The notes: a model not told the origin generated them from the letters alone. Shown: positions 34,400 through 43,145, counted from the first letter of the stretch. The stretch is 64,000 nucleotides of DNA from Trebonia sp963795335 (GCA_963795335.1 CAWCHI010000015.1:310001-374000); one strand, 5' to 3'. Translations and numbers: made by a program.

Positions 34400-35776
34400 T
34401 TGACTCAGCAGGGGTCATTCCCCGGCCGACCGCGAGGCCGCCGGGCGCGTCACGACGCCGACGCGCCCGAGTGGCAGGGGCATGACGCCGCGCCGCAGGA
34501 CGAGCGGGAGTTCCCTGACCTCGAGCCGATCCGCCCGCGCGACGCGCGGGGGCGGGACCGCCGCGGGCCGGACGGTCAGCCGGGGCCGCCACCTGGGCCC
34601 GGCCAGCTGCCTCCGGCGGGCCAAGCGGGGCCCTACCAGGGCGATTACGCCGATGGCGGCTCCGGCCGGTACGCCGCTGGCCAGTATGAAGGCGGCCAGT
34701 ACGAACGTGGCCAGTACGGGTCCGGTCGCCACGGGTCCGGCCAGTACGGGTCGGGCCAGTACGGGTCGGGCCAGTACGGGGCGGATCAGTACGGGGCGGA
34801 TCAGTACGGGGCAGGCCAGCCCGGCGGCGGGCAGGCCCCGCGGCCGGACCAGGCCCCGTGGGGCGAGCCAGCGTATCCCGGGCAGCCCGACGAGGCGCAG
34901 TCCACCGCGCAGTTCCAGGCGTTCGCCCGGTCCCAGCTGACCGAGGACGAGCCATCGCCGGGGTTCCCCGGCCACGCGGCCGGGGACAGCGCGCCGTCGT
35001 GGGCCGAGCCCGACTCGGAGGAGGCGTTCTCCGCGCGCTGGCACCGGCGCGGCCTCGACTCACGGGGCGAGCGGCGGGCAGGGCGCCGCAAGCGCCGCCG
35101 GCTGCTGATCGCCGTCGGCACCGTGCTCGCGGTGGCGGCGGGCGCGGTCGTCTACCTCCTCGAGGGCGGCCCGGGGGCCGCCAACCTCGGCTTCGGCAGC
35201 TTCGTGACCAGCTTCCTCCCGGGCGAGCTGCAGCAGGTGCCCGACCCGTGCAGCACCGTCCCGGCCGCGACCCTGCAGCAGTACCTGCCGGGCAAGCCCA
35301 AGCAGGCCGCGCCGCCGCTGAACTCCGGGGCGAGCACCGAGTGCACCTGGACGCTGGACAGCCCCCCGACCTACCGGGTGCTGCAAGTGCAGCTCCAGGC
35401 GTACTCGCCCAGCGGGCTCGCCTCGGGCAACGGCAGCGCCACGTTCGCGGCCGAGGATGCCTACCAGTCATTCGAGAACGGGTTCACGTCGCCCGGTCCC
35501 CAGAGCGGGCAGCCGAAGGCCACGGTGACCGACCTGACCGGGATGCCGGGCGGCACCCAGACGTCCGCGTTCCAGGCCACTCAGGTCTTCAACCGGGGCG
35601 GGGCGACGACCGACGTCGCCAACGTCTTTGTCCGCTACCGCAATGTGATCGTCACCGTGGTGGTGGACGGCCTCCAGCAGTCGAGCGGCAAGAAGTACGG
35701 CCCGGTGCGGATGAACGATCTGACCACCGAGGCTAACGCGGTCGCCAGGGAAATGGCGTCTCAGATCGCTAAGTAG
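34400..35776 (+). CDS. Membrane-anchored protein with GQYGS repeats and DUF3558-like domain
   Basis: 458 residues from TTG at 34400, six bases after GGAGG; the ATG at 34395 gives only two codons before a stop. Residues ~1-225 are hydrophilic and Gly/Gln/Tyr/Asp-rich, with GQYG units. A KRRRL basic patch precedes one membrane helix (LLIAVGTVLAVAAGAVVYLL). The outer part resembles DUF3558 lipoprotein-type domains: V-P-D-P-C-S-T, then T-E-C-T-W-T after ~40 residues, suggesting a disulfide. It lies between tsaE and tsaB, where Streptomyces has the tsa genes adjacent as I recall. Function unknown. Confidence 0.85.
   Translation: MTQQGSFPGRPRGRRARHDADAPEWQGHDAAPQDEREFPDLEPIRPRDARGRDRRGPDGQPGPPPGPGQLPPAGQAGPYQGDYADGGSGRYAAGQYEGGQYERGQYGSGRHGSGQYGSGQYGSGQYGADQYGADQYGAGQPGGGQAPRPDQAPWGEPAYPGQPDEAQSTAQFQAFARSQLTEDEPSPGFPGHAAGDSAPSWAEPDSEEAFSARWHRRGLDSRGERRAGRRKRRRLLIAVGTVLAVAAGAVVYLLEGGPGAANLGFGSFVTSFLPGELQQVPDPCSTVPAATLQQYLPGKPKQAAPPLNSGASTECTWTLDSPPTYRVLQVQLQAYSPSGLASGNGSATFAAEDAYQSFENGFTSPGPQSGQPKATVTDLTGMPGGTQTSAFQATQVFNRGGATTDVANVFVRYRNVIVTVVVDGLQQSSGKKYGPVRMNDLTTEANAVAREMASQIAK
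34742..34816 (+). repeat. 15-base tandem repeats (QYGSG/QYGAD)
   Basis: Five 15-base units (34742-34816) encode QYGSG, QYGSG, QYGAD, QYGAD and QYGAG. Units 1-2 and 3-4 are identical in pairs, indicating recent slippage or unequal exchange. Degenerate units extend upstream to about 34680. Confidence 0.9.
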
Positions 35777-35802
35777 AGGCCGCTCGGCTACCCTCAACGT
35801 TC

Positions 35803-36477
35803 GTGCTGCTGCTCGGACTCGACACCGCGACCCCCGCGGTGACGGTTGCGCTGCATGACGGCGGCCAGCCGCTGGCCCAGCTGGTCACGGTCGACGCCCA
35901 CCGTCACGCGGAGCTCCTCGCCCCCGCCATCGCCAAGGTCATCGCCGACGCCGGGGCGACGCCGGGCGACCTGACCGGGATCGTGGCCGGGGTCGGCCCC
36001 GGCCCCTTCACTGGCCTGCGGGTCGGGCTGGTGACCGCGCGGGTGCTCGGCGCCGCCCTCGGCATCCCGGTCTACGGTGTGTGCAGCCTCGATGCCATCG
36101 CCGCCGACGTGGTGGCCGGCCCGGGCGGCGACCCTGGTCCCGCGGGCGACTTCCTGGTCGCGACCGACGCCCGGCGGCGCGAGCTGTACTGGGCGCGCTA
36201 CGAGCGCAGCGGGCGGCGGATCGCCGGCCCCGAGGTGTCGGCTCCGGCCGCGATCCCGGCCGCGGGGCTGCCCGCCGCCGGCGAGGGACCGATGCTCTAC
36301 CCCGAACTGCTGCCGGACGGGCTCGGGCCGGCCTTCCCGGCCGCCGCGACGTTGTGCCGGATCGCACTGGCGGTCCTGGCGGACGGCCGGGGCGGCGTCC
36401 TGCTCCCGCCCGAGCCCCTGTACCTGCGGCGTCCGGACGTCCGCGAGCCGGGCGCGCCCAAGCGGGTGACGCGGTGA
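35803..36477 (+). CDS. tsaB: tRNA threonylcarbamoyladenosine biosynthesis protein TsaB
   Basis: Scaffold partner of TsaD in t6A synthesis. 224 residues from GTG at 35803 (MLLLGLDTATPAVTVALHDG). The dimer-interface motif GPGPFTGLRVGLVTARVLG is typical. The stop overlaps the rimI start by four bases. Confidence 0.95.
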   Translation: MLLLGLDTATPAVTVALHDGGQPLAQLVTVDAHRHAELLAPAIAKVIADAGATPGDLTGIVAGVGPGPFTGLRVGLVTARVLGAALGIPVYGVCSLDAIAADVVAGPGGDPGPAGDFLVATDARRRELYWARYERSGRRIAGPEVSAPAAIPAAGLPAAGEGPMLYPELLPDGLGPAFPAAATLCRIALAVLADGRGGVLLPPEPLYLRRPDVREPGAPKRVTR

Positions 36478-36992
36478 TCTCCGCCGGCGATGCCCGCCCG
36501 GCGGCGGCCGTGCTGCGCCCACTCGGGCCTGCTGACCTTGACGACGTCCTCGCGCTCGAGCACGAGCTCTTCCCCGACGACGCGTGGTCGGCGGAGATGT
36601 TCGCCGGCGAGCTCGCCCAGCCGCCTGGCAGCCGCCTGTACCTCCTGGCGGAGACACCCGCGGGGGAAGCCGGGGCCGCCCCGCCCTCACCGGCGCTGGC
36701 GGGCTACGCAGGGCTGCGGCTGGTGGCGGCCGAGCGGCTGGCCGAGGTGATGACGATCGCGGTCCGGCCGTCGTCCTGGGGCCACGGCATCGGCTCGGCC
36801 CTGCTCGCCGCCTTGCTCGCGGCGGCCCGGGAACGGGGCTGCGCCGAGATGTTCCTCGAGGTCCGCGCGGACAACCCGCGCGCCCACGGGCTTTACCTGC
36901 GGCGCGGGTTCACCGAGATCGGCGTGCGCCGCGGTTACTACCAGCCGTCCGGGACGGACGCGATCGTGATGCGTAAGGACCTGCTGCGATGA
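36474..36992 (+). CDS. rimI: Ribosomal protein alanine N-acetyltransferase-like (GNAT)
   Basis: GNAT-fold acetyltransferase; RimI of E. coli acetylates the N-terminus of S18. 172 residues from GTG at 36474 overlapping the tsaB stop. The acetyl-CoA loop reads V-R-P-S-S-W-G-H-G-I-G-S-A-L, and EVRADNPRAHGLYLRRGFTEIG is the C-terminal signature with catalytic Tyr. The tsaB-rimI-tsaD order is conserved widely. Substrate is inferred from family only. Confidence 0.92.
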   Translation: MISAGDARPAAAVLRPLGPADLDDVLALEHELFPDDAWSAEMFAGELAQPPGSRLYLLAETPAGEAGAAPPSPALAGYAGLRLVAAERLAEVMTIAVRPSSWGHGIGSALLAALLAAARERGCAEMFLEVRADNPRAHGLYLRRGFTEIGVRRGYYQPSGTDAIVMRKDLLR

Positions 36993-38032
36993 CCACGGTA
37001 AACGACGGGCCGCTGGTGCTCGGCATCGAGACCTCGTGTGACGAGACCGGCGTGGGCATCGTCCGCGGCCGCGAGCTGCTGGCGGACGAGGTCGCCTCGT
37101 CGATGGACCAGCACGCCCGCTTTGGCGGGGTGGTGCCCGAGGTGGCCAGCCGGGCCCACCTGGAGGCGATGGTCCCGGTCCTGGAAGGTGCCCTCGCCAA
37201 GGCCGGGGTGCGGCCGTCCGACCTGGACGCGGTCGCGGTGACGGCCGGACCGGGGCTGGCGGGCGCGCTGATGGTCGGTGTCGCCGCCGCCAAGGCCTAC
37301 GCCTACGCCCTGGGCAAGCCGCTGTACGGGGTGAACCACCTGGCCGCGCACGTCGCCGTGGACCAGCTCGAGCACGGCCCGCTGCCCGCGCCCTGCGTGG
37401 CGCTGCTGGTCTCCGGCGGGCACTCCTCGCTGCTGCTGGTGCCGGACGTGACCGGCGAGGTGACCTCGCTCGGGGCGACCATCGACGACGCCGCGGGGGA
37501 GGCCTACGACAAGGTGGCGCGGGTACTCGGCCTGCCCTTCCCGGGCGGCCCGCCGATCGACAAGGCGGCCCGTGAGGGGGTGCCCGACGCGATCAGGTTC
37601 CCGCGGGCCAAGCTGCACGACGGGACCCTCGACTTCTCCTTCGCCGGGCTCAAGACGTCGGTCGCCCGCTGGGTGGAGGCGCGGGCAGACTCCGGGGAAC
37701 CAGTCCCGGTGGCCGACGTGGCCGCCTCCTTCCAGGAAGCGGTGGCCGACGTGCTCACCCGCAAGGCGGTGACGGCCTGCCGCGAGCACGGCGTCACCGA
37801 CCTGGTCATCGGGGGCGGGGTGGCGGCCAACTCGCGGCTGCGGGCGCTGGCGGCCGAGCGCTGCGCGGCGGCCGGCATCCGGATGCGGGTCCCCCGTCCT
37901 GGGCTCTGCACCGACAACGGCGCGATGGTGGCCGCCCTGGGCGCGACGGTGGTGGCGGCGGGCCGGACCCCATCCACGCTGGCGCTGCCGGCCGACTCGT
38001 CCCTCCCGGTGACCGAGGTGCTAGTGCCCTGA
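36989..38032 (+). CDS. tsaD: tRNA N6-adenosine threonylcarbamoyltransferase TsaD
   Basis: Catalytic subunit of t6A synthesis, transferring threonylcarbamoyl to A37 of ANN-decoding tRNAs. 347 residues. Motifs: GIETSCDETGVGIV, the metal-binding H-x3-H in NHLAAHVAVD, VSGGHSSLLLV, DDAAGEAYDKVAR and CTDNGAMVA. Start ATG overlaps rimI by four bases. Last gene of the cluster. Confidence 0.97.
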   Translation: MTTVNDGPLVLGIETSCDETGVGIVRGRELLADEVASSMDQHARFGGVVPEVASRAHLEAMVPVLEGALAKAGVRPSDLDAVAVTAGPGLAGALMVGVAAAKAYAYALGKPLYGVNHLAAHVAVDQLEHGPLPAPCVALLVSGGHSSLLLVPDVTGEVTSLGATIDDAAGEAYDKVARVLGLPFPGGPPIDKAAREGVPDAIRFPRAKLHDGTLDFSFAGLKTSVARWVEARADSGEPVPVADVAASFQEAVADVLTRKAVTACREHGVTDLVIGGGVAANSRLRALAAERCAAAGIRMRVPRPGLCTDNGAMVAALGATVVAAGRTPSTLALPADSSLPVTEVLVP

Positions 38033-38062
38033 CCGGTCCGGTCCGGCGTTCCAGGCGTAACA

Positions 38063-38105
38063 CCGCGGCCCCGGTCCCTCGGGTGATGAGGGTCCGGGGC
38101 CGCGG
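38063..38105. terminator. Bidirectional terminator between tsaD and the CoxG-like gene
   Basis: A 17-pair stem (CCGCGGCCCCGG-T-CCCTC against GAGGG-T-CCGGGGCCGCGG, with a T-T mismatch) and a seven-base loop sit between two convergent genes. Its symmetry suits termination from both sides. Confidence 0.75.
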
Positions 38106-38124
38106 CATGAGCGGGCAAGCCCGG

Positions 38125-38908
38125 CTACGACTTCTTGCGCCGTCCGGTCAGCACCCGGATGACAACCGCCACCACGGCCCCGGCCGCGGCGACCGGGAGG
38201 ACCCGCTTCAGCACTGGGACAACGATGAACTTGAACGCGTCGAGCGACTCTTCCTGCTGCATGACCGGGGGCGCCGTCACCGGGGCGGTGCGTACCGGGA
38301 CAGTGGTGACCGGGGCGGTGGCGGCCGGGGCGTGCGCGCCGGTGGTGGCGCCGGCCGTATCCGGGGCCGCCGCGGCGGCGGCGTCCGGCACGCTCCCGTC
38401 GGGAGCGATGCCCTCGGCGGCGATGCCCGGTCTCCTCCGCCACGGCAGCGTTGTCCGCGTTCAGCAGCGCCTCGAGGTTGCTCGCGAACTGCGCGATGAG
38501 CTTGCCGCTGACCTCGGGCAGCAGGGAGCGGCCGAACTGAGCCGGGCGGCCGGTGACGTTCAGGGAGGTGTGGATGGCGACCAGGGTGCTGCCGGCGGCA
38601 TCGCCCGGCTTGAGGCTGGCGTGGACGTTGGCCGAGGCGGTACCCGCGCCCTTGGTCTCCTTGCCGGCCGCCTCGATGGCAATCGTGTGGCTCGCCTCGT
38701 CCTTCTCGGTGAACTTGGCAGTGCCCTTGTAGGCCAGCGAGAGCGGGCCGAGCTTGACCTTCACCTGGCCCTGGACCTCATCCCCGGCAACGGAGGTCAC
38801 GCTGGCGCCCGGCATGCAGGGGGCGATCCGCTCAACGTCGAGCAGGACCTCCCAGGCCTGCTCGGGCGGCACTGGGACGGTGAAGGTGTTGTCGAGCTCT
38901 ATAGCCAT
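38125..38908 (-). CDS. CoxG-like SRPBCC protein with C-terminal membrane anchor (one frameshift)
   Basis: The N-terminal ~145 residues are an SRPBCC/CoxG-type fold: MAIELDNTFTVPVPPEQAWE, DVERIAPCMPGASV and LGPLSLAYKGTAKFTEKD, then RPAQFGRSLLPEVSGKLIAQF. One extra base near 38427 shifts the frame. The continuation is an Ala/Thr/Pro-rich linker, one membrane helix (VLPVAAAGAVVAVVIRVL) and the end GRRKKS. CoxG proteins help membrane attachment or maturation of carbon monoxide dehydrogenase, but no CODH genes are nearby, so the role here is open; similar proteins exist widely in actinobacteria. Confidence 0.85.
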
Positions 38909-39212
38909 GCGAATCTACTTTCTCGCCGGTTCACTTCTTTCTGGAATTCTACGGGCTGCGCGCTCCCGGCGGCCCTGCGCCCTCGCGCCGCCCTATTGAC
39001 GGTAACAGCCCGGCGGGGGGAAGATTGCCGCCCACCGGGGACTGCGCCGGCCCGGCCCGCGGCCCGGGGGCGTGCAACGGTGCTGGTAGGAGCGCCAAAC
39101 TTCTGGTTCCAGAGGTTTGCGGCAACTCTCGCGACGGAATGACTCGCGTGAGGTAGGTTTAGGTTCCTAAATCGTAGCTTGGTGTCCGAAACTGGAAGGT
39201 GGGTGGTGGGCC
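38909..39212. promoter_or_regulatory. Divergent intergenic region with palindrome TTTAGG-TT-CCTAAA
   Basis: 304 bases between the divergent CoxG-like and permease genes, without a gene. The stretch around 39145-39180 is clearly richer in A/T than its surroundings and contains TTTAGGTTCCTAAA at 39157-39170, two 6-base arms with a 2-base spacer, about 43 bases before the permease start. It looks like an operator or promoter element. Confidence 0.45.
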
Positions 39213-40778
39213 ATGGCCACCGCCAAAGGCACGCCCCCGGGCGTGGCTGAGCAGCAGACCGACAAGGGGCTCAAGACTGGTGCCCTCGGCCTGATAGCGG
39301 CAACCACCATGGGGGTGGCCTCGACCGCCCCTGCCTATAGCCTGGCGGCGACACTCGGGTTCATCGTGGCCATTGTCGGCCTCGGCTCGCCCGCTGTCGC
39401 AGTGGTCGCGTTTGTCCCGATCCTGCTCACCTCGATCGGGTACAGCGAGATGAACAAGGCCGACCCGGACTGCGGGACCACGTTCACCTGGGCCGCGCGG
39501 GCGTTCGGGCCGCGGACCGGCTGGGCGGGCGGCTGGGCCATTGTCGCCGCTGACATCCTGGTGATGGCGAGCCTGGCCCAGGTCGCCGGGCAGTACGTCT
39601 TCCTGCTGGTCGGGGCGAACGGCATCGGGTCCGACCCGACCAGCGGCTGGGTGCTGCTGGTGGGCCTGATCTGGATCGCCGCGATGACCTACATCTGCTA
39701 CCGGGGCATCGAGGTCTCGGCTGCGCTGCAGCGGGTCCTGCTCGGGGTCGAACTGGTCATGCTGCTCGCCTTCTCGGTGACCGCACTGGTCCGGGTCGGG
39801 ACCGGGAACCACCCGGCTAGCTCGATCACTCCCGCCTGGACCTGGTTCAACCCGATGCAGGGCGGTTTCTCCGCCTTCGTCAGCGGCATCATCCTCATGC
39901 TGTTCATCTACTGGGGCTGGGACACCGCGGTCGCGGTGAACGAGGAAACGAAGGACCCGGCCAAGACACCCGGCCGCGCCGCCATCCTGTCCACCGTCAT
40001 CCTGCTCGTCACCTACGTGCTGGTGATCCTGGCGGCGCAGTCGTTCGCGGGTGTCGGCACCACCGGCATCGGGCTCGGCAACAGCAACAACACCGGTGAC
40101 GTGCTGTCCATCCTGGGCACCGCGGTCTTCGGCGGGCACGGGGTCGGGTTGTTCCTGGCCCGGCTGCTGGTGCTGATGGTGCTGTCCTCGGCGGCGGCCT
40201 CGACGCAGACCACCATCCTGCCCACGGCGCGTACCACCCTGTCCATGGCGACCTACAAGGCGCTGCCGCAGTCGTTCGCCAAGATGCACCCGCGCTACCT
40301 CACGCCCACCACCTCGACGATTGTCATGGGCGTCGTCTCGGCGCTGCTGTACCTGGCGTTCAACTACATCTCCGGCGGCTTCGTCATCGCCGATGCCGTC
40401 ACCGCGATCGGCCTGTACATCGCCTTCTACTACGGCATGACCGGGTTCGCCTGCACCTGGTACTACCGCAAGACCCTGGGCGACAGCCAGCGCAACCTGT
40501 GGATGCGCGGCATCCTGCCGACGCTCGGCGGGCTGATCATGTACCTGGCCGGCGGGTACTCCTTGTGGAAGGACTGGGATGTCGCCACAGGGAACAGCTA
40601 CACCTCATGGCTGATGCCGTTCTGGCCGCACTGGTACATCGGCGGTGCGTTCGTCATCGCTTTCCTGTCCGCGCTGGTCGGCCTCATCGCCGCCATCTGG
40701 GTCAGGTTCGCCATGCCGGCGTTCTTCCGCAAGCAGACCCTCACCCGCGCCACGCCAACCCTCGTCCCCGAGGAGTAA
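39213..40778 (+). CDS. APC-superfamily amino acid permease
   Basis: 521 residues with about twelve hydrophobic segments, predicted cytoplasmic-membrane transporter of amino acids or amines. The N-terminal consensus of APC carriers is visible in GLIAATTMGVASTAPAYSLA and SIGYSEMNKADPDCGTTFTW. A later helix contains IYWGWDTAVAVNEETKDPAKTPG. Substrate cannot be told from sequence alone. It stands alone, with a palindrome upstream and a strong terminator downstream; no linked catabolic genes are seen. Confidence 0.88.
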   Translation: MATAKGTPPGVAEQQTDKGLKTGALGLIAATTMGVASTAPAYSLAATLGFIVAIVGLGSPAVAVVAFVPILLTSIGYSEMNKADPDCGTTFTWAARAFGPRTGWAGGWAIVAADILVMASLAQVAGQYVFLLVGANGIGSDPTSGWVLLVGLIWIAAMTYICYRGIEVSAALQRVLLGVELVMLLAFSVTALVRVGTGNHPASSITPAWTWFNPMQGGFSAFVSGIILMLFIYWGWDTAVAVNEETKDPAKTPGRAAILSTVILLVTYVLVILAAQSFAGVGTTGIGLGNSNNTGDVLSILGTAVFGGHGVGLFLARLLVLMVLSSAAASTQTTILPTARTTLSMATYKALPQSFAKMHPRYLTPTTSTIVMGVVSALLYLAFNYISGGFVIADAVTAIGLYIAFYYGMTGFACTWYYRKTLGDSQRNLWMRGILPTLGGLIMYLAGGYSLWKDWDVATGNSYTSWLMPFWPHWYIGGAFVIAFLSALVGLIAAIWVRFAMPAFFRKQTLTRATPTLVPEE

Positions 40779-40781
40779 GCC

Positions 40782-40834
40782 GGCCTGATACGCGAAAGCC
40801 CCCGGTGCCGCCGGGGGCTTGCGCGTATCAGGCC
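40782..40834. terminator. Bidirectional terminator overlapping the XRE stop codon
   Basis: GGCCTGATACGCG with an inner AGCCCCCGG pairs with CCGGGGGCT and CGCGTATCAGGCC, giving a stem of more than 20 pairs closed by a short loop. It begins three bases after the permease stop and contains the stop codon of the convergent XRE gene (40828-40830). Confidence 0.85.
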
Positions 40835-41733
40835 AGGGTGGCCAGGACCCCCTGGAGGATGCCGGGCGTCTTCGCGGACGGCTCCGCCTGCAGGCAGACC
40901 TCCTCAATTACCCGCAGGTAGGCATCGACCTCGCTCTGCTTGTCGAGGTAGAGGGCACTCGTCAGCTGCTCGATGAAGACCACGTCCCGCAGGTCGGGCT
41001 CGGTGTAGCGGAGGATGGTGAAGGGGCCGCCCATCGCCCGGTGCGGGCCGGCGGAGAACGGCAGGATCTGCAGCGTCACGGCCGGGTGGTCGCACATTTC
41101 GATCAGGTGCCGCAGCTGTGCCTTCATCACGTCGGGGCCGCCGATGACCCGGCGCAGCACGCCCTCGTCGAGGACCGCCCAGACCTTGGGCGGGTTGTCC
41201 CGGCCGAGGATCTGCTGGCGGGACATCCGGGCCTGGGCGCGGCGGATCACCTCCTCTTCCGAGGGGAGGTTGCCGAGGCGGATGACCGCGCGGGCGTAGT
41301 CCTCGATCTGCAGCAGGCCGGGCACGAACTGGAGCTCGTACTCGCGGATGAAGGAAGCCGCCACCTCGAGGCCGAAGTAGGGCTCGACCCAGTGCGGCAG
41401 GATGTCCGCGTAGGTCTGCCACCACCCGGGCGTGCTGGCTTCCTGGGCCAGGTCGAGCAGGGCCTCGCGCTCGGCGCCGGGTCCGACCCCGTACAGGGTC
41501 AGCAGGTCGGCGACGTCACGCTCCTTGAAACCGACCCGGCCGTGCTCCATGCGGCTGATCTTCGAGTGCGAGCCGCGGATGCACCCGGCAGCGTGCTCGG
41601 TGGTCATGCCTGCCTCTTCGCGGAGCCGGCGCAGGTGGCCGCCGAGCACGAGGCGCTGCACTGTAGGGCCCGCGGAACGCGGGCCGAACAATGGCTGCGG
41701 GGCCTCCCAGCGAGAGTCCTCGGGCGAGCGCAT
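40828..41733 (-). CDS. XRE-family regulator with DUF5753
   Basis: 301 residues. The helix-turn-helix domain lies at about residues 29-85 (LGGHLRRLREEAGMTTEHAA, then HSKISRMEHGRVGFKERD). The rest matches DUF5753, including FIREYELQFVPGLLQIEDYARAVIR and LRYTEPDLRDVVFIEQLTSALYLD. Such proteins (for example WhiJ of Streptomyces) are usually paired with a small DUF397 protein and often an RsbW-like ATPase; both follow here. Probably a DNA-binding regulator of its own cluster. Confidence 0.92.
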   Translation of the reverse strand: MRSPEDSRWEAPQPLFGPRSAGPTVQRLVLGGHLRRLREEAGMTTEHAAGCIRGSHSKISRMEHGRVGFKERDVADLLTLYGVGPGAEREALLDLAQEASTPGWWQTYADILPHWVEPYFGLEVAASFIREYELQFVPGLLQIEDYARAVIRLGNLPSEEEVIRRAQARMSRQQILGRDNPPKVWAVLDEGVLRRVIGGPDVMKAQLRHLIEMCDHPAVTLQILPFSAGPHRAMGGPFTILRYTEPDLRDVVFIEQLTSALYLDKQSEVDAYLRVIEEVCLQAEPSAKTPGILQGVLATLA

Positions 41734-41830
41734 CGCGACTCCTCGTTGCTCGCGTCAGCCCATGGTCACAGGCATGAGTCAGTAGTCTCCCATGCGCTGC
41801 ATGGCATTGCGGAAGAGGAACCGATGACAA

Positions 41831-41846
41831 TTGCACGGATTGCACG
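41831..41846. promoter_or_regulatory. Direct repeat TTGCAC-N3-TTGCACG upstream of the XRE gene
   Basis: TTGCAC at 41831 and TTGCACG at 41840 are nine bases apart in the gap between the XRE start and the DUF397 gene. Related TTGCAT motifs occur in the repeats at 42245 and 42345, so this may be another binding site of the same regulator. Confidence 0.3.
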
Positions 41847-41891
41847 TGCCTCGCCCGGCGGTCTATACGCCGGCGGTCAACCCGGTGGACA

Positions 41892-42126
41892 TTAGATTAC
41901 GTGGTCGAACTCGCCGTCCTTGGCGCCGGCCAGGAACGCGGCAATCTCCGCCGGGCGTGTAGACCAGCGCGGGCCCGGCCGGGAAGCGGGAATTCCGCAT
42001 CGCGATCTCGCCGCCCGGCAGGTGCGCCACCTCCACGCAGGCGCCGTTGGGGTTGCTGTGCTTGCTCTTCTGCCAGGTGACGTCGCTGAGTTCGGTGGCA
42101 GGCATGCCGTTATAAATGTGATTCAT
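41892..42126 (-). CDS. DUF397 protein (one frameshift)
   Basis: Small partner protein of XRE-DUF5753 regulators. Start ATG 42126 (MNHIYNGMPATELSDVTWQKS) with GGAAGGAA as ribosome site. Core: SKHSNPNGACVEVAHLPGG and NSRFPAGPALVYTP. One extra base within 41951-41955 then shifts the frame, and the continuation reads A-E-I-A-A-F-L-A-G-A-K-D-G-E-F-D, the usual DUF397 end. 77 residues after correction. Its pairing with an XRE protein suggests an antagonist or toxin-antitoxin-like relation, as proposed for such pairs in Streptomyces. Confidence 0.9.
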
Positions 42127-42498
42127 GTTCCTTCCAGTGACTGAATCGAGGGTGTCACAGGACTGGAGAACCGCCGGCCGCGGGTCGAGGCCGGTCTTGA
42201 GCGCCGAGGCGCAATCCTCCGAGTATGCCATGATGAGACCGCGAATGAACGTGCATCTGGATTTGCATGAGGCGCACGTTCTGGCGCTGCGATTATCGTC
42301 CGCGGGGCACTGGGCAGCTGCGTGTCCGTCTATGCACGGCACGGATGAACGTGCATCCGGTCTTGCATCTGCACGACATATCGGGCACCATGTCAATCAG
42401 GCATACCCCACACACTGCGACGGGCACGATCTGGCCCCCTAAGACGATGCAGAAAGCGGTTGCGTTGGCTCACCTGAGGGTTGCTGCGTGGGAGCCGG
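42127..42498. promoter_or_regulatory. Divergent promoter region with two direct repeats 100 bases apart
   Basis: 372 bases between the divergent DUF397 and ATPase genes; no gene seen. It carries two copies of ATGAACGTGCATCYGG-N2-TTGCAT, at 42245-42268 and 42345-42368, identical in 21 of 24 positions and exactly 100 bases apart, each followed by a CACG motif. They are good candidates for operators of the neighbouring XRE regulator. Confidence 0.55.
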
Positions 42499-43145
42499 AT
42501 GACGACGACGGAAGCGGTCGTCATCCCGGCGCTTCCGGCGTCTCCTCCGCAGCTCCTGCCGGTGCCCTCGGCTTGGTGGGAGACGCCCGCGGTAGCCAGC
42601 CGCCCGCTGAGCCCGGTGCCGGAAGAGGCGAGGACCGCCCGGCAGTTTGTCAGGGAGCTGCTGACCTGCTGGGGACTCGGGTACCTCTCCGACGACGCCG
42701 AGCTGATCATCGCGGAGCTGGTCGGCAACGCGGTCAGGCACGGGATCCGCACGGCCCCGCAGTCCGTTACCGCTCGGGACGACCCGCCCGCGCTCAGGCT
42801 GTGCCTGCTGCGCCGGATCGGCGAGGTGATGCTCGCGGTGACCGACCCGAGCAACGAGGCGCCCGCGCCCAAGCCGCCAGCGCGGACGGCGAGAGCGGCC
42901 GCGGCCTGCAGATCGTCGGCGCCCTCAGCTACGTCTGGGGCTGGTCGCCCATCGAGGGCAACGGCAAGGCCGTCTGGGCGGTCCTCAAGTCCTCAGCTAA
43001 GCCGCCTGACGGCGACCGCGGCGGCCCCCGGCCGGGCGGTTTTGCCCGGCCCGGTCGGTATTCCTGCCCGGTAACGTCGATCCTGTTACTCGTTACCGGG
43101 CCGCGGTCGTGTCGGTCACGTACAGCACGTGCTCGATCAGGGTGA
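42499..43145 (+). CDS. RsbW-like ATP-binding protein (frameshifted, 3' end uncertain)
   Basis: Anti-sigma/HATPase-type protein. Start ATG 42499 (MTTTEAVVIPALPASPPQL) after GGGAG. The ATP-binding N-box is DDAELIIAELVGNAVRHG; after a minus-one shift near 42874-42880 the G-box region DGESGRGLQIVGALSYVWGW and the end GKAVWAVLKSS follow. The conserved part ends near 43002; beyond it the open frame runs through a hairpin into the convergent GTPase gene, so the true stop may be earlier. Such ATPases regularly accompany XRE-DUF397 pairs in actinobacteria and can bind regulators; no partner sigma factor is visible here. Confidence 0.8.
43031..43052. terminator. Hairpin between ATPase and conservon GTPase
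   Basis: GGCCGGGC (43031-43038) and GCCCGGCC (43045-43052) pair perfectly around GGTTTT. It lies between convergent genes and suggests that the ATPase gene stops before 43031. Confidence 0.5.
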
